Source of the DNA: Solenopsis invicta | Taxonomy: Eukaryota; Arthropoda; Insecta; Hymenoptera; Formicidae | Direction: 5' to 3' | NCBI RefSeq assembly: GCF_016802725.1 | Contig: NC_052679.1 | Coordinates: forward strand, 14,067,635 to 14,131,634 | DNA: 64,000 nucleotides | Shown here: piece by piece, positions 21,168 through 34,059 of the stretch | How the letters are laid out: each line of letters starts with the position of its first letter | Position numbering within the stretch: position 1 is the stretch's first letter | The notes under the pieces: model-generated | Database searches by the model: none | Told to the model about the DNA's origin: nothing | Seen by the model: only the letters and a program-made list of their open reading frames with translations | Translations under genes and position numbers: made by a program

Positions 21168-23252
21168 CGATCCTAATTTTTTTCCTTACGAAACCAGACT
21201 GACAAGTCTGAATTCTGCCAATACTGTCTATTATACTAGTTTTAGGACTTAATTTCTTAGACATTCTGTTTGGATTATGTTGTAAAAACATTAATTAGAA
21301 AAAAAAACGGGAATGTGAGATATGTGGGGTGATACCATGTCTCGTAATTTGCATTGAATTCTAAAAGCAACCGTTAAAATTATTCCATTACAATCTATTT
21401 AGATATTATAGAATGGTTACTGGTCATTAGTGTTCACCGTATTTTTGTAAAGGCTGAATTTCAGAAATTTTGTAGGCAACGGAGATTTTTACAGATATAC
21501 ACTCGCTACGTAATTTAAGAAGTATGTTAAATATTGATTTTTTTTAACTTTGGTTTAGCTTAAAAGCTTTGAATTTGTAGTTTTTAAACAACATAAATGC
21601 AAATGAATTTAATGTGTGCCGTAATGTGTGTATGAATTCGGCATATAAAGTTATATCATTTATATCATGTAGTGAGAAGGGTCATGAGATGGTCGTGAGT
21701 CATTTGCATTACGAGCATGAAACCGCTCTTGCGACCTTGCAACCTCATAGTAGACGTTGCGTAATGCTTACTTAGCACAGAAATTATTTTAAAAAGATTC
21801 TAAAAGCAAACAAAATTATTTTAAAAAATTACTTTTCTCTTAAAATAAAATTTATTTTATAAAATGTTCATAAAACTTTCTTTTACGGCGCTTATTGATG
21901 TGTAAGATGAGGATGTAGGATCCGTTAACATGTGATTTTTTTCTATAATTGAATGTGCTTTTTATGACATTAATTGTTAGTATTCCATGAACCCCTTGCA
22001 AAATACGAAACAGTATCGTAAAAATTACTATACAATTCGATAGAAGACACTTTCTAATTTGTATTCGTGATTTTCAAGTTTTATTTTTAGCTTTCGTTAA
22101 AAAAACATTTAAAAACGAAATGGTATGCTAATAATGGTGACCTTCTTCTTATCATAATCTGAGATTGAAATTGGAGATTTTGTAAAGCAAATAAATGTCT
22201 TTCTGTTACTCATCTATTTTAGCAAAAGAATCTGTATGTTATTTTTAACAATTTGAGCACAACGCATTTTTCTAGCAAACTACGAAGCTTTTATATCCCT
22301 TCTTCTGGAGTATGTTGTAAAGTTTAAAAATTCATGACTCGTTCAGGCAAATCTTTGTTACGCTAATTGTGAATTACGACACCCATTAGTTATTAACATT
22401 AGGAGTTAACAAGACACAGTAACAAACATCAATATCACGAAGCTGTGGGCGAAACTTTTCTATTTAAAACTTTCTCTACCGATACAACCTTGTGTATTTG
22501 ATACAGCTTGAACAGTGTGTATCAGTCGGTGCGCCGGCAATAGTCACTAGGATTAAGCACGCAATGGAGATTTACGCGAATGATAAAGTCGTCACTCTAT
22601 CTTAATTTTGTATCTTTACCGCTCTTAAAGTGGTAAAAATCTAACTTTGTAATTAATCGACAAAAATATGCATCGTTATATTGAACGTTATTTGATCTGT
22701 CGTTTCTCTCTACGAATGTCTGCAACTCGCAGAAAATCAAATCGTCCCGGATTAATTCCGGAGTAAAATCTCTCCGCACTCACGGCAATCATAAAAGTTA
22801 CTCCGCGCTATCTAGGGATTTTATCGACTAGGCGACGACACGAATAGATAATCGGCGTTGATTGGCCTGGCCGGCTATGTAAAACACTGGAGAATTGAGG
22901 TAGCACGAGACAGAGATTCGACACTCAGGGAGAAGTAAGTAAAGCCAAACGAACTATTAAACTAATCAAACGAACTCGTTTGAATGTTTGCCGAGGAGCA
23001 GTAATGACGGTGGGCATCGCGTCGTAAGCGTTGTCCTCTCTTCCGGGGAGAGACGTTGACGTCGTAAAGTCCTGATGAAGTCTGACTCTATCTGTGATGA
23101 ACGACACGCAAGAAGTTCTCCGTAATTTTAAAGATTTCCTGTCGTTTAGTACCTTCTTTCTTATTCTTTAGAAAATACTTACTTCGTCTTTTCTTTGGCT
23201 TTGAGGGCACTTTTTCTTTTTCAAAATTTTTCTCCATGCATGTATTCTTTGA
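21168..23252. other. Intronic stretch without recognised element; GC-richer patch 22.5-23.1 kb
   Basis: Mostly AT-rich. The patch at 22450-23110 has normal GC and several CpGs and could be regulatory. The open frames on either strand are at most 60-70 codons with no motif. Confidence 0.4.
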
Positions 23253-24520
23253 GAAGTAACTCGTTACTTGTAACAAAGTTACACTTGAAGTTTCTTTTTT
23301 CAATAACTGTAACTTTGTTCCTTTCTTTCTATAACTGTAACTTGGTTACATTTTTCTGGTAACTGGTCTTTAATTTAATAATTACCTTTATAATTTCTTT
23401 ATATATTTCAAACTTATTCGTCAACGTATGGTCTGCGTTTAAGAGAATAAAGCGATAAATAATAGCTATCATATAAGTATTAAAATTGAGACTTTACTGT
23501 TTAAAATTTTTTATTCTTACGATAATTTTATCATAAAGTTTAGTAAATTTAGTGAATTATTAAAAACTATAAACACCATCAGTATTAATTTCAATTTTCT
23601 ACTTTAACTAGAAAACCTCCAACCACAATAAAAAAATAAAAAACACGACAGAGAAAACAAGAGACAGATTTTGTAGAATTTTAGTTTGAGATTTCAAACA
23701 GTGATCTGCGTTTAAGAGAATAAAGTGATAAATAATCTTTCAAAATAGCCATCATATAAATATTAAAATTGAGACTTTACTCTTTAAAATTCTTGATTTG
23801 CGATAATTTTATTATAAAACTTGAATTTAGTAAATTATTAAAAACTATAAATACCATAAGAGTATTAAATTCAATTTTTTACTTTAACTTGAAAACTTCC
23901 AACCACAATAAAAAAAAAAACACGACAAAAAAACAAAAGACAGATTTGATATAGTTTTAGTTCGAGATTTCAAACGAATTATTTTGGAAAAATATAGTAT
24001 ACCACTCTTTTGTTAAAAAAAGCTTATTGTGATTATCTTTACGCATATTCTTGGTAGATTTAAAAATATTTCATTGATACTATAAAAATAAATCGATACT
24101 ATTAAAATAATTTTTAATTTGTAATATCCCTTTAAAAATTTAAAAATTTTTTGTTATTTAAAAATTACCTCGTATATTACAACAATTTATTATAAATTAT
24201 TAATTTGATTAAAATATTAAATATATTTTAGCTTCAAATAAAAATAATTGATTTATTATATATAAATTAATGTAGCATATAATCGACGATTAATAAATAT
24301 AATAATACCAGAAATGTAAGATTCTTGTATTTAAAATAGTAATACATGAACAATACAAAAAATAAATAGAAATGTAATTGAAAAGTAACAAAAAACTCAT
24401 TACTTTTTGGGTATCTATAACTATAGTTACAACATGTTGCTTTTCGAAGTCCGTAATTTGTAACGGTAAAAAAAGATTAATTACTTTCTGAGAGAAAAAC
24501 TAACTGTAACTAGTTACTTC
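23253..24520. mobile_element. GTAAC-ended TIR element with internal tandem duplication
   Basis: The left end reads GAAGTAACTCGTTACTTG and the right end, inverted, GAAGTAACTAGTTACAG. Both flanks contain several more GTAAC/GTTAC copies. Similar GTAAC-rich patches occur at 15.1-15.25 kb, 37.3-37.45 kb and 37.95-38.07 kb, so this is likely one dispersed family. No transposase ORF is present. Confidence 0.65.
23406..23980 (+). repeat. Two-copy tandem duplication, period about 273 bp
   Basis: Unit 1 (about 23406-23700) and unit 2 (about 23693-23980) align throughout. Shared blocks are TCTGCGTTTAAGAGAATAAA, ATTAAAATTGAGACTTTACT and CCAACCACAATAAAAAAA. They differ by scattered substitutions and small indels, so the duplication is not recent. 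Confidence 0.85.
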
Positions 24521-26266
24521 TACAAAGTAACTTTCTTAATCTTGTCTTTCAGACATACTGTAAAACACAGATAATACGTTTAAAACAAAGAGGTACGCAA
24601 TTGCTACAGCGGCATTAAAGTAAGAGTCACTTTGCGAATCGTTATATACTACATACATCAAACTAAAAAAATGTAAGATTTTTAACATTAGAGATAAGTG
24701 GAAAATTTTTCTTGAAATAATTCTAATATTAATACTCAGATAAGCTTAAATTTATTTATTTATAAATAAATCTCTTTCTTACACGTCGTCTATCAGAAAG
24801 TAACGGAACTTTCGAAATAACGCACCAACGTGATTTATTTTATCAGTGGCATTGCTTAGCGAGATTCCTTTCCATTGATATAACGTCTTGAGCATCATTC
24901 TATATATATTATTCAGTTTCTAATCTACAGCGATTTAAATAAAGTTATATTCGGTACTCGTGGCAATTTTATCAAATCTCATCCATTGATTAAATACGGC
25001 GACCTTTCAGGTCTCTAGATTTTATTCTCGGGGGAAACGAAAAGAAGTCCAAATCAAATATAAAGGAGGGTTAGGGAGAGACCGTTGCCATGGCTGTTTC
25101 ATGCTTCGTCACACAGTTAGGATAAAGAGCGACAAATGCCTTGTTTGCCCACGGTTCAGACCTCTTCTTTCTCACTTTCCCAAACGATGCATTACTGTCA
25201 AATAAGAATCTTTATTGACCGTCCTTTTATGCTTCACCATGTTAAAAAGAAGAAATAAATAAAGAAACCTAAAAATCGCAATGATTATTGAAATCATACG
25301 ACTCCGCTTCAACAACAGTAGTTATAAAAATAATTATAAACTCTATAAGTAACATGGAACGATATTCCAAACAACAAATTAATGCTAAGGGATTCCATTA
25401 AACAATTACTAGCGAAAAAGCACGTTTAAGTCGTGTTGGCGCGCTATTTAAAAAATCCCGTAATTTTTTTAACAGATTATTTATTATTGACTGAAAATTT
25501 ATCGTAAACGCGTATATTACAAATATATATTCATAAAGAAAAGTCACATGTATGAATGAAAAAGAGCTATCTAATTAAAAGGATATCTCTATAAATTTAA
25601 ACTTTTAACGAAATGGTAATATTCAATGAAGAGATAGACGTAGTTATGTTTTTCGGGTTGACCAATGAACGAGCGAGTGAACGATCGATCGACGGACGAG
25701 GCTGCTGTAATTTGAACGCTACTGTACGTATTGAACTTCCTATACGTTTTATGAGCGTTCCATGTGCGTGCCGAGAATAATCGTGGTCGTTAGATATATC
25801 TCGTTACGTTGCGCGAGGAACGTTCGTGAGTTGGTCTTCCGCGATCGGTACTGTTCTTGAGTACTTAGAGTACGCGGAGCTGATGTTCCGTGTACTTACG
25901 GCATGCAAATCAGCGGGAGACCAGATACACTCGCGCTCGCCGACCCGCAGGGATCTGATGTATTATCAATCCATGAATGAGAGATAGCCTCTTCCTGCGC
26001 GCGACTCCAAATTTTACGATCGCCAATACGTCAAATTGCTAATGCTTCAGATATTACTGACATAAATCTGCCAGGCAGTAATACTGCGAGCTTGACTACC
26101 GATCCTTTCAAGCTGGCTGCCATAGATCCTCCTGTCTCCTCGTTTTCCCCCGGTTAGTACCATTGAGAGTGCGACAAGCTTGAACTTGGTATGCACGCGC
26201 TGAAGATCAGAATATTTTTTCGAGAAAGATCTATATATTTCATATGAGCTGTATTTCACGCTGAGA
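24521..26266. other. Intronic stretch; GC-richer region 25.6-26.2 kb
   Basis: No element is recognised. Bases 25640-26260 are CpG-rich. On the minus strand ATTTGCATGCC|GTAAGTAC at about 25900 looks like a splice donor after a GC-rich segment, which could be a 5' exon of an antisense transcript. There is no coding support. Confidence 0.3.
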
Positions 26267-26309
26267 TCTCTCTCTCTCTCTCTCTCTTTCTCTCTTTCTC
26301 TCTTTTTTT
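26267..26309. repeat. (CT)n microsatellite
   Basis: CT repeats with two CTTT interruptions end in a T-run and GCGCGCG. Confidence 0.95.
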
Positions 26310-29130
26310 CGCGCGCGTTTCCTACACATGTGTAGTTCGGTAAACTTCATATTCCAACAAGCGCTACAAATACTGAGATATTTACGACGAATTCTACAGA
26401 ATTGTGCCCCTATCAGTCTTTGTTAAGGATTTAGAGCCAGCAATACGAATTTAACGCACGAATTTCACCGCTCGTCGTAATTAACTTCTCCGCAATACGA
26501 CCTCGGATTTCGACTCGACAGCGACAGCGTACTTTTACCGGAATTCTCTTTTTTAAATCCTGTAGTATGTGCCAGTTACACCTGACCTCTAAATCCTTTG
26601 AATACGGCGTGGACCACGATTCTACTTAACCCACATAAAGTTCCTCACTGCGCGAAGACTTAGAGGAGAGAATGGTGATTGGGAGGTCGACTTGGGGAAA
26701 CGAGAGGTGCCTGGGGACTTGCAGTTGCAGCGTGCAGGAGTTAATCCTTGATAAATCCTCGAACTCTGTCCTAATTCAGTATTGAGCTCCCTTAATTTCA
26801 TTCCGTTAGTGACCTTTTAACTTTGAACTCTGAAATCAGAATCGACGATTTTGCGATTGAAAGCTGCACAAGAAAATACCGAAACGAGTAATTTTGAGAC
26901 TGAATTATCTTTACTTGATTTTGTTATTGGACAAAGACGCCTAAGTACAATTATAATAACTTAGCGAAGAAAATTTGATTTAAATATAAAGAAAGATTAA
27001 TTTTTTCTTGAGGTATCTAAAAATTTTGCTACATACAGATCTGAGAATAATTTTGTTGATCATTCAATCTAGACGTTAGAGTGTCAAAACTTTTTTGCAA
27101 CGATATTCATTTCGATTAAACATCTTTTATAATTACTTTAAAGGTCCAACAAAATTATTTTTAGCTCTATATTTAGCTAACTGTGTAACATATTTCGACG
27201 AAACTTTTCTCTCCGTGATTAGAAAAAAAAGTATTTATTACACACTTTATGAGTATGAAAAATACGCTCATAAAATCTGCGAAAATTATACACAATGAGA
27301 CTAGCTCAAATAATACGAGAGCAAATGTAATTTTCGCAGCAAGTGCAACAAGACATGAATAAAGCAATTTCCAAATAGCATTATGCTATTACACAAATCT
27401 CAATATGAAAGCAACAAAGCTGAAAATAGAAAGAAAATATCATTCGGAAAGTAATTGACTTTTATATGTTTGCGCGTCTTCAGATACAATATTATGAACA
27501 TAAAATAATTTTGTGTTATAAAAAAATCTAGCTTTATATGCGTATGTATAAGTACCATATATTAAAATTATAATTAGCACTATATTCATAATATGTGACA
27601 AGCAGAACCTCACGTTAAATTTTTTTCATTTTAAAGAAGTATATATATATTTTTTTTTTGTTTTTTTCCCAGACACATATATATTACTGCTTAAATTTTT
27701 AAGCTGTCAGCTTTATTTGGCAACGGTTTTATTTTGTGAGTATATGAAACTGGTACCAAATCTCGTTTAAACTTCACTCTATATTCTGTTTTGCAGGTTC
27801 TATCGGCGTTAAGCTGTAGCCCGTAGCATAGTGATTCACGAGCAATTTGTTGTCCATGCGGCAAAAGAGCGTGATTTATTTTTACAACAAAATTTTACAA
27901 TTTTTAAATAATTAATTTAACTAGTACTGTGTAATTAATTCACTTTGAAAATATCAGGGCATCTATAATGTATATAAATGGATGCGTAAATTATTCAAAA
28001 GAAATATATATTTATATGTATGTATTATACAAGATGGGACATTTTGCATCAAGCGGATTACTTCTTCCAAAAATTAACGCAAACAAAAAGAAAAAATGTT
28101 TGAGGTTTGAAAATATTTGTATGCTTGTATAGTTGATCCGAATGGAATTGGTGGTCTTTTGAAAAATTTAGTATGGCGATTTAAATATGACGTCTAAAAT
28201 CCACAAAATTTACAAGGAATCTTACAACACCTTTAATTAAAATGCGAAAGCCTGACACATCGACTTGGAAGTGATTACTATGATGAAGTTTTCAAGATAG
28301 TTGATTACGAATTTGGAAATAAAAATACAAAATTCAAAATGGCAAATTCGAATTGACCGGACCTGAAATCAATACGTAAAGTGTAAATATCATAATTGTT
28401 ATTTAATTAAATCTAATATTCTGACCTGATTATTCTGACATTGATTTAACGACCAAAGTATCTCATTACTTGCAGCTTTTTTCTTTTAATGACAAAAAAA
28501 ACATGTTTATTTTAGTATTCATTACTCGCGGATATTCATTACTGTCGAAAAAACTCGCATGCAAAAAATATTTATTTCTAAAATTAAAAGTCTTGTCAAA
28601 ATTCACAAGAATTATTTATGTTACTGATGACGCAAAGCAGCACTATAAAAATAAATACCAAAAGAGTAATTCGATTTAGCCATACAAGCAGAATGGCATG
28701 CCACACAAATAGCAAAGACCTTGTGATTGTATTAATATTACTTTTAAAAGGAAAGCTACTTCTGCAAATCTTCAGGATAATCGAAGTCACCTTGAACTGG
28801 GCAAATCTTTTTGAAATTGTAAACACTAAGAATGAAAGCTTAGTGAGATTTAAAATCAAACAGTCAATAAATTAGAGTAAAAAATATAATACAACTTAAA
28901 AATATAATACTACAAAGACATAAGCTTAACAAAGTGATACAGATCTTCTCCCTGATATGCACCTCCCGGTGATCAACCGCTTATCCCATTCCTAATATTC
29001 CTTTCTTCTCTTAATATTTTTTCCCACACTCCACACAGTTATTAGCGATTTTCTTCGTGTCTTTTGTTCTGTTTCTAACATTACGAGTATGTTACGACCG
29101 TCTTGTATTATTATCACATCAGTTATATGA
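26310..29130. other. AT-rich intronic stretch, nothing recognised
   Basis: A moderate-GC start (to about 26880) is followed by AT-rich sequence with T-runs near 27640-27665. Open frames are short and overlap on both strands. Confidence 0.45.
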
Positions 29131-29551
29131 TATTTTTATTTTTATTATTTATTCATTTATTTGTATTTTTACCTTATTGATTTCTCACTATTAAAATTTT
29201 AATAGCTTGGTTTTTCTTTTTATTTGTTTATTTAACAATTTAATTTATTTTATGTTCTAATGTTTTATTTGATTTATCTATGAACTATTTAATTATTTAA
29301 TTTTAATACAATTAATTTAAAGATTTTTTGGTCGGGATGATGCTTGCAACCGGCAAGATCAAGGTATTTTTATTTCTATTTTAATTATTTATTTATTTAT
29401 TTGTCTTTTTACTTTTTTAACTTCTTACAATTTTAATAGCTCGATTCTTCTTTTTATATGTTTATTTAATTTATTTAATTTAATTTATTTTTTAATGTTT
29501 TATTTGATTTATCTTTGAACTATTTAATTATTTAATTTTAATACTTTTAAT
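29131..29551 (+). repeat. Two-copy tandem repeat, period about 234 bp
   Basis: Bases 29131-29316 and 29365-29551 align closely. Shared blocks are AATGTTTTATTTGATTTATC, GAACTATTTAATTATTTAAT and AATTTTAATAGCT. The spacer at 29317-29364 contains a distinct GC-richer piece (GGTCGGGATGATGC). Tandem terminal repeats of this kind occur in Penelope-like elements, and a hammerhead-like motif lies 230 bp downstream. The link is inference. Confidence 0.75.
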
Positions 29552-29780
29552 GGTCAACTTTTATTCTTGTTGGTTGCATGCTGACATTTTTGCTATTATT
29601 ATTTGGACTACTATTCCTGGTATTACCCGTCTATTTTATCGCTGTCATACAGAGAGTTCACATACTGACGAAAAAATACAGTAAACTTTTTTGAAGAATC
29701 TAATTCCGAGAGCTAATGATGGGCCTTAAGAGACATTAACTTTTAACACTAACGATTAATTCAACATATTCATCAATGCA

Positions 29781-29810
29781 TTAAAGATAACTTCATGATA
29801 AGTCGAAACG
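29781..29810 (+). ncRNA. Hammerhead-like core motif, copy B
   Basis: TTAAAGATAACTT, a 6-nt loop, then AAGTCGAAACG. ACTT pairs with AAGT and is followed by the conserved GAAACG. The CTGA part has decayed to TTAA. Confidence 0.3.
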
Positions 29811-29829
29811 TTTGCTGTTATTATTTTAT

Positions 29830-31229
29830 ATAATTACTAAGAACGAGAGAATTGCAATTGAGTTTATGTAATTATATTTGATAAATTTGCATTTATATCC
29901 AGCGCGGCTTGTATTATGTTTTTTGCTCTAACTTATTAACTATTTGATTTTAAATCTTTCTGACAATGTGTCGACGAGAAAAAAATTTTTAAATAGAGGA
30001 GAAGAGAGTAATATGGTACTTGTTTTTATTTTATTGAATAATGCATTGCATAATTGGTGGAAGAAAAAAAGTGGTTGCAATATAGTTATCCATAAAAGTA
30101 ATTTTTAAAAATTAGTTTAGTATAAAAGAAACACAATACTTTGTTACAAAATCATATATTTTAATTTTCCATTGTTTAGATTTTTTCTGATTTTGAATTT
30201 TCCTGCGTTCAGAAACTTTAAAAGTACCATTAGAAATTTTATTAGAAATATTATTTTATTCCTGTTTAACACATGGTATAAAGACAACAGTATGCTCGTT
30301 TTATATCAGACCTCTGCGCATTTTCACCACGTTTGTTAAAGCTTACGTCATACTTGTATAAAGTCGAAACGAATCGAATATGATCGTTAGCGTGTTTGGC
30401 CGATTTATTCAAATTCAATTACTTGCTTCGTATAACATAACCTTTTATTAAATATAATGTCAAAAAAATTATTGGATTATTGGATTATTTTTCGCATACA
30501 AATACAATGACTTGTAACATGAAAGGTTAAGTCCGAAAGTTTTATTTTCAATATTCTGTATGCAATAATTTAAAAGTATTTGTTTTGTCAGATACTCCGC
30601 ATTTTCTTAACATAATGCATACATAAATTAGAAAAAATATAATTCTCTTATTATTGCGTTGTTACATATTGATAAGTTAATAATTGTAAAAAAATTCCAT
30701 TAACTTAAAGGAAACATAATACTTATATAAATTAGAACAAATATAATTGTCTTGATATTGTGTTAATACAAATTGATAAATTAATAATTATAATAAAGTT
30801 AAAATATATTAATACATTTTATTATAAAAACATATTAATACATTTCATTAACTTTACATACATTAGAAGTACATATGTTTAATAAATTTAATTTAGTTTA
30901 GTAAAAGCAATAAATTTAAAAAAAAAGGGATAAAAGGGAAAGGAAAGGAAAATCGACATACAAAGATGATTATTTTCATTAACTATCAAGTTCCTTTAAA
31001 GTACTGAAAAATTTTCTTTTTATTATTTAGTTATATTACATACACATATGCAGAAATATATTTCGATTAACATGACCGGGGATCGATTAGGTCGAATACA
31101 TTTTTGACAACTTCCGATTCTGAGGTAAATCTTATCTTTTTTTATTTCACTCTTTAGTGACTTAGAAGAATCACACTTTATTTACAGTGAAAAACATATT
31201 CATTATGTTATACCTAAAATTTTGACATC
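29830..31229. other. AT-rich intronic stretch, nothing recognised
   Basis: Low-complexity A/T sequence. The only notable string is AAAGTCGAAACGAATCG near 30360, a possible further remnant of the GAAACG motif family. Small internal repeats of ATTAATACATTT occur near 30810-30850. Confidence 0.4.
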
Positions 31230-31450
31230 GTCTATGAACGAATCTTCTACCTTGAGGTCGACAGTAATCTATTTATTTTTGTACCACAATTATCAACTTG
31301 TACTGAAGATAGCTCGAAAGAACAGCCGATATGTCTACAATATAATTTAATTTTAAACATTAAACGTCATTAATATTAATTGACTTTTGCGCATTATTTA
31401 CTGCGCTTGACACGCATACGTCGTTTTATACTTATTGCTTTATCTCTTGT
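31230..31450 (+). repeat. Dispersed repeat with hammerhead-like motif, copy 2
   Basis: Homologous to about 8880-9127 in the same orientation. Shared parts are CTGAAGATAGCT, AATTTAATTTT, TTTTGCGCA, the GCGTCTGAC/GCGCTTGACAC position and CGTCGT.TT. The hammerhead-like motif lies at 31303-31336 (CTGAAGATAGCTCGAAAG...CAGCCGATATG), with GCT/AGC pairing but a damaged GAAAC. Confidence 0.55.
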
Positions 31451-33847
31451 CATGAGTCGTACTATATATATTTAAATATATTTAAATATATTTTACTTTA
31501 TAAAAACAATATTTGTAAGATAATGTAAATTATTAAGTACTATTTTCTTTAACATTATATAACAATTAATTAGATTGGATTACATATCTTCCTGAATGCC
31601 GATGGATCCAACAGTATTTGTATAACAGGATAAATGGACCAAATATTAGCTCCACACTGACATATTTATACGAAGTGGTTATATATAACGGATGAATGCT
31701 TTCGCTGTAACGTCAAATCAGAGGAGAATACCCGAACCTGACCAAATAACATCAACTCACGCAATTATTCACTGTTCACGCTTTCATGAAACATCACTAT
31801 ATGCGGTTATAACTAGATTTTCGTTTAATGTTTATCAAAACTTTACGCGCCGCTAATTACTTTTTAATGTAGGTGAGTTAAATCGATAACGTGCTAATAA
31901 ATAACTGGAAAAAATTTTTTACTTTATATTTTCAGAATGATCAGCTGGATTATGTTTTTCTACAATTTAAAAAATGCCGATTTAGGAAAGGAGTTTAATA
32001 AACACGTTGACTTGAACATTATAATCGCAGAAGCCTCGGTTAAACCTAGCGCGAGAAAAAGGAAGATCTATTGAACTGAAAGGTGTTATACGCGAAATAC
32101 GGTCGACAAATCTGCGATCGATAGCGTTAATTTATGTCGTGGCCGATGGCACTTCCTCCAAGACTGGTGGTAAAAATCTGTAAGAGCTCGGCTAAGAGCT
32201 GAGAAATGCCTCCATATATCAACGTTAAGCCGCTCCGTCAGATGCACTCGGATATTATCGTGAATGGTGCTGATGGATACCGAGAGACTCCTCCATCCAG
32301 CACTCGATACACTCCTACTTTACCCGAGTGCACGCTTATAGCATATACGCGTAACGCATATACACCTCTCGTTCGCCCATATAAAGTTATAGTTCGGAGA
32401 ACTATCGATAATATCGACAGTATCAATAATCCCTTCCTATGGATATAAGTAATGAATAATCCCTTGCTACACATATACGCGCACGTTAACTTGCGAAAAG
32501 TTTAATAAAAACGAAAAGAAGATATAGAGCGGTTCTTTGTATCGCCACTTTGATACTTGAACGTGCTTTCACGCTTGAATTCAAGTTTCCAAAGGTAAAC
32601 GCTACTTTAACGATATTCATGGAATAGCCACTGAGACATAGTAGACGGAATACGAAAATCGACGAAAGTAAAATGGAGTCGGTGATGGCCCGAAGTAAAT
32701 CTTGTTGGGCACTTGAAGAATTCCGTGTACACACTCCGGGTGCGCAATGCTACGCTAGATTAACTTTGATAGAGGGATTTGCTTGCCTTCGCTTTGAGTT
32801 CACTTACGCGCACCACTAACTTCATGGTTAAACTTTTCAATTTGATTGTTTCAAACGGAGATTTGAGATTTGCATTTATACTCATTATGATATTCAGCCA
32901 AATTCTATGATCGATCAAATTGGCAATAACCTCTTGTTGATTCGCGATAAATGCAAAATGTTTCTACATCAATGAAAAATGACGACATCGCGCGCGTGTA
33001 AGTGCACGAGGTCAGAAGTCGCACGTGTAAGTTCAGAGGTAAGGTAGCGGAACGGATAGGCGGGACAGGGGTGGCTCTTTAATCTCTAGCTCTTCCGACG
33101 ATAATCTTTCTCTGCCAACGTAATTGCTTAACCCATGCAAGTAATAAGGTTATCCCGTCTGCCGTCATCGATCAAGCCTTTAAACCGATCGAATCGACGA
33201 TCCCGTCGATGTAGTACACGATTTCTAAAGCCGGAGGAAGGCGCCGAAGATGTAATACTCTGCTCTTCTTCAGTTCGATCGAGCGGAGTAGTTCGCGTAT
33301 ATACGTACGGAACGAATCGTCAGTCGTCGAGACTCTCTCCTTGGCCTGCCGCCCGCGGCGCTTGTCTTGCCAACGATACCGACAATCCTTTGTCACTGTA
33401 CATACACTCTTTACAGTTTCGCCTTCAACCTCACTGAACTGTCTCGCTTCGTTCTACCTCTCGTCTCTTTTGTCTTCTCTTTTGGTTCCCCTCGCGCGTG
33501 TTATCTAGACGAGCCACAGTATTCAAAGCGGACTTAACGTACATACCTTCGTTGACGAGAATCTCGAGAACTCTCTTTATTCGCGCGCGTCCCGTTCCGA
33601 GATTTAAATCTATGTAAACTTGTACAAAATAAGGTGCTTCGACAGCTTTGACTCAGAGGACAATATTAAGTCAGCGAGATTACATTAAACAGATTTTCTC
33701 AATGGATTTTATATTTCTTTACTTCTTAGCGCAAGTGGCAATTAAATTAAAAGAGAATATTCCAATTTCTCTGAGCGGATTAGTCACGACTGAAGGTAAT
33801 GTGCCGGTAAGTTGCCGACTTCTAACGAAAGGCACATCCTGTTACAG
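31451..33847. other. Intronic stretch preceding the second CUB exon
   Basis: Moderate GC from about 31.6 kb to 33.6 kb. Several open frames exist on both strands (32.2-32.7, 33.1-33.4 kb) but none has a recognisable domain or good splice context. The frame of the downstream exon happens to stay open back to 33648, including a chance ATG. The CUB alignment and phase argue that coding starts only at 33848. Confidence 0.4.
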
Positions 33848-34059
33848 TTGCCTGAATAGGGCGGATTTAATCAGGGTGCACGACGGAACGGATTCAGGGG
33901 CGCCCACAATAGCTGTGCTCTGTAACCAGGGAGCGGAAGTGGAGGTACTCAGCACAGGATCAGGTCTCTACGTCGAGTTCGTCGCTAATTCCGAGTGGCC
34001 GGGCCAAGGCTTCAAGGCGATGTTCCAGTTCCAGCCATTGGACGATGCGCTACATCCTG
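33848..34059 (+). CDS. Coding exon: CUB-domain protein (CUB C-terminal part)
   Basis: The 212-bp exon follows acceptor CCTGTTACAG|T and ends at donor CATCCTG|GTCAGT. Entered in phase 2 it reads SCLNRADLIRVHDG, then IAVLCNQ, STGSGLYVEFVANSE and GFKAMFQFQP. These are the CUB landmarks in order: third Cys, the D-x-I-x-V-x-DG strand, fourth Cys, S-x-G-x-x-L-x-V-x-F, and the closing GFxAxFxF. With the 60-bp exon at 17477 the domain is complete except for its first third. The exon ends in phase 1 and joins the next exon at 35329 in frame. CUB domains mediate extracellular protein binding. Candidate families are multi-CUB neuronal proteins such as SOL-1-like or neuropilin/tolloid-like proteins, but I cannot name the orthologue. 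Confidence 0.9.

Larger units (their letters stand above)
17537..33847 (+). other. Intron of the CUB-domain gene (16.3 kb)
   Basis: Inferred from the donor GTGAGT at 17537 and the acceptor GTTACAG ending at 33847. It is filled with repeats listed separately, plus GC-richer patches (17.7-18.2, 22.5-23.1, 25.6-26.6, 32.0-33.6 kb) that could hold regulatory DNA or alternative exons. A candidate 5'-type exon end is GGGAGAA|GTAAGTAAAG at 22931-22935, unsupported otherwise. Confidence 0.65.

Noticed and set aside
24797..24820. AGAAAGTAACGGAACTTTCG resembling a mariner end
   Set aside because: Only about 15 bp look similar, with no opposite TIR or transposase nearby.
33729..33809. Alternative acceptor CTTCTTAG at 33729 and donor-like CCG|GTAAGT at 33809
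   Set aside because: Using them breaks phase with the 17477 exon or truncates the CUB domain.
33648..33847. Open frame upstream of the second CUB exon, with an ATG and a hydrophobic stretch like a signal peptide
   Set aside because: The CUB alignment joins 17536 to 33848 exactly in phase, and the upstream residues match no part of a CUB domain. The frame is open by chance.
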